The notes under the pieces: model-generated | What the model was told of the DNA's origin: nothing | The model's database searches: none | What the model saw: only the letters and a program-made list of their open reading frames with translations | Shown: piece after piece, positions 5,786 to 7,001 of the stretch | Numbering within the stretch: the first letter of the stretch is position 1 | Layout: every line of letters starts with the position of its first letter | Source: Pseudomonadota bacterium | Lineage (GTDB): Bacteria; Pseudomonadota; Alphaproteobacteria; Rhizobiales; Hyphomicrobiaceae | NCBI GenBank assembly: GCA_023410905.1 | Contig: JAEYPL010000037.1 | Span: 1 to 7,001, forward strand | Reading direction: 5' to 3' | DNA: 7,001 nt | Translations under genes and position numbers: made by a program

Positions 5786-6697
5786 TCAGAACCTCTTGGC
5801 GAAGCGCGGATCGAGCGTGTCGCGCAGACCGTCGCCGAGCATGTTGATCGCGAGCACCGCGAGCGCGAGCGCGATTCCAGGATACAGGATGTTGTGAGGC
5901 AGGATGCGGAAGTAGGTCCGCCCCTCGGCCATGATGTTGCCCCACGTCGGCACCTCCGGCGGAATGCCGATGCCGAGGAACGAGAGAATTGCCTCGACAA
6001 GGATCGCGCTGGCACAGATGAACGTGCCCTGCACGATTAGCGGCGCCGTCGTATTCGGAAGCACGTGGCGGAAGAGCAAGGTCGGCGTCGGTGTGCCGAC
6101 GGTGATCGCGCTCTCGACATACGGCTCCTCGCGAATGGAAAGAACCACCGAGCGCACCAGTCGGACGACACGCGGAATCTGCGGAATGACAATCGCTATG
6201 ACGACGGCCGGTAGTCCGGCGCGCGAGAGTGACACGAGCGCGATCGCCAGCAGGATTTCGGGGATAGCCATCAGGCCATCCATGAAGCGCATGATGATGC
6301 CGTCGAGCCAGCGGACGTAGCCCGCGATCATCCCGATGATGAGACCGAAAAATACGGCGATGATCGCGACCGTGATGCCGACGATCAGCGAAACGCGCGC
6401 GCCGTAGATCACGCGGCTGTAGATGTCACGCCCGAGGCTGTCGGTACCGAGGCGATACTTGACCTGAATGCGCTTCCCTTCGTCATCGCGAACCGTGGCC
6501 GTATAGCCGGGCTTCTGATTGCGCGCCGAGGGATTGATCTCCGCTGGGTCGCGCGTGCCGAGGAAGGGCGCCAGAATGGCCACGATCAACATCACCAGCG
6601 CAATCGAGCCGCCGAAAATAACGCTCGGGTTGCGCAGCACGGTGGACCAGACGGAACGTCGTCGGGGGACCGGCGGAGCTGCGTCAATGGTAGCCAT
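5786..6697 (-). CDS. DppC-type ABC transporter inner-membrane permease
   Basis: A 303-aa permease of the DppC/OppC class. It has a short cytoplasmic N-terminus, a first membrane helix at about 26-46, and a periplasmic stretch ending in LGTDSLGRDIYSRVIYGAR, which is diagnostic of this family. Further helices follow (SLIVGITVAIIAVFFGLIIG and beyond), about six in all. The cytoplasmic coupling (EAA) loop, YVESAITVGTPTP then FRHVLPN, is the contact with the ATPase. It ends with GDGLRDTLDPR, again typical. It pairs with the DppB-type permease to form the channel and is driven by the double ATPase 6 bases downstream. I chose the ATG at 6697, not the TTG one codon earlier, because the ATG shares a base with the preceding TGA (TGATG), a common translational-coupling arrangement. 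The substrate is unknown. Confidence 0.94.
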   Translation of the reverse strand: MATIDAAPPVPRRRSVWSTVLRNPSVIFGGSIALVMLIVAILAPFLGTRDPAEINPSARNQKPGYTATVRDDEGKRIQVKYRLGTDSLGRDIYSRVIYGARVSLIVGITVAIIAVFFGLIIGMIAGYVRWLDGIIMRFMDGLMAIPEILLAIALVSLSRAGLPAVVIAIVIPQIPRVVRLVRSVVLSIREEPYVESAITVGTPTPTLLFRHVLPNTTAPLIVQGTFICASAILVEAILSFLGIGIPPEVPTWGNIMAEGRTYFRILPHNILYPGIALALAVLAINMLGDGLRDTLDPRFAKRF

Positions 6698-7001
6698 CAA
6701 TAACGGATCCTGGGATCGAGGAAAGTATACGCGACATCAACCAGGAGGTTGATGAGCACATAGGCGAACGAGAAGAGCAGGATGACCGCCTGAATGGTCG
6801 GATAGTCGCGGGCGAGCACGGCATCGACCGTAAGCAGGCCGAGGCCCGGCAGCGTATAGACCGACTCGGTGACCACCACGCCGCCGATCAGAATTGCTAC
6901 CGTAAGGCCGATGATCGGGAGGATCGGGACCGCCGCATTGGCGAGTGCGTGGCGAACAAGAACCTTGATCTCCGTCTGTCCCTTGGCGCGGGCCGTGCGG
7001 A
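6697..7001 (-). CDS. DppB-type ABC transporter inner-membrane permease (C-terminal part, cut by window edge)
   Basis: The gene enters from the right edge and stops at the TGA at 6697-6699, leaving 100 visible codons of roughly 300-330 usual for the family. The visible part starts in the coupling loop (RTARAKGQTEIKVLVRHAL) and continues through a membrane helix (PILPIIGLTVAILIGGVVV) to TESVYTLPGLG. It then passes through RDYP and a last helix to the ending FLDPRIRY. All are hallmarks of DppB/OppB permeases. Its stop overlaps the ATG of the DppC-type gene by one base, so the two are translated together. A substrate-binding protein gene may precede it outside the window. Confidence 0.93.
   Translation of the reverse strand, partial: RTARAKGQTEIKVLVRHALANAAVPILPIIGLTVAILIGGVVVTESVYTLPGLGLLTVDAVLARDYPTIQAVILLFSFAYVLINLLVDVAYTFLDPRIRY
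6708..6711 (-). promoter_or_regulatory. Ribosome binding site for the DppC-type permease
   Basis: AGGA on the minus strand, 10 bases before the ATG at 6697, lies inside the last codons of the DppB-type gene. It is weak, which fits dependence on re-initiation at the TGATG overlap. Confidence 0.4.

Noticed and set aside
6698..6700. TTG start for the DppC-type permease
   Set aside because: It is one codon upstream of an ATG that overlaps the preceding stop as TGATG, so the ATG is the simpler choice.

Overview
The window is GC-rich with dense gene packing, C/G-biased third codon positions and stop/start overlaps. Together with the protein families present this suggests an alphaproteobacterium, perhaps of the Hyphomicrobiales; that placement is an inference from composition and general resemblance. 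Nothing looks like a mobile element, CRISPR array, tRNA or rRNA.

Left third (plus strand, 1-2660): the end of a molybdenum-hydroxylase operon. The last 15 codons of what is probably the 2Fe-2S subunit are followed after 2 bases by a complete molybdopterin-binding catalytic subunit (759 aa). An 84-base spacer carrying a 14-bp hairpin then leads to an 81-aa MoaD/ThiS-type sulfur carrier ending in Gly-Gly. The catalytic subunit has the family's cofactor-contacting residues and active-site Glu, but it lacks the Glu that binds purines in true xanthine dehydrogenases. Its substrate is therefore unknown.

Middle (minus strand, 2664-4034): a membrane-anchored alpha/beta-hydrolase-like protein of no recognised family, convergent with the MoaD gene and separated from it by only 3 bases. 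Inside its coding sequence lies a perfect 13-bp AT-rich inverted repeat with a 10-base loop, conspicuous against the GC-rich surroundings. A second strong inverted repeat lies just upstream of its start, between it and the ABC transporter genes.

Right (minus strand, 4136-7001): the downstream part of a peptide/nickel-type ABC importer operon. In transcription order it holds the end of a DppB-type permease (cut by the window edge), a DppC-type permease whose ATG overlaps the preceding TGA, and a double ATPase (DppD-DppF fusion) 6 bases further on. No substrate-binding protein gene is in the window; it may lie beyond the right edge.

No stretch over 300 bases lacks a gene. I did not find a clearly new multi-gene system. 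The points most worth a second look are the intragenic inverted repeat, the hydroxylase paired with its own sulfur carrier across a hairpin, and the hydrolase with transmembrane helices inserted after its nucleophile motif.
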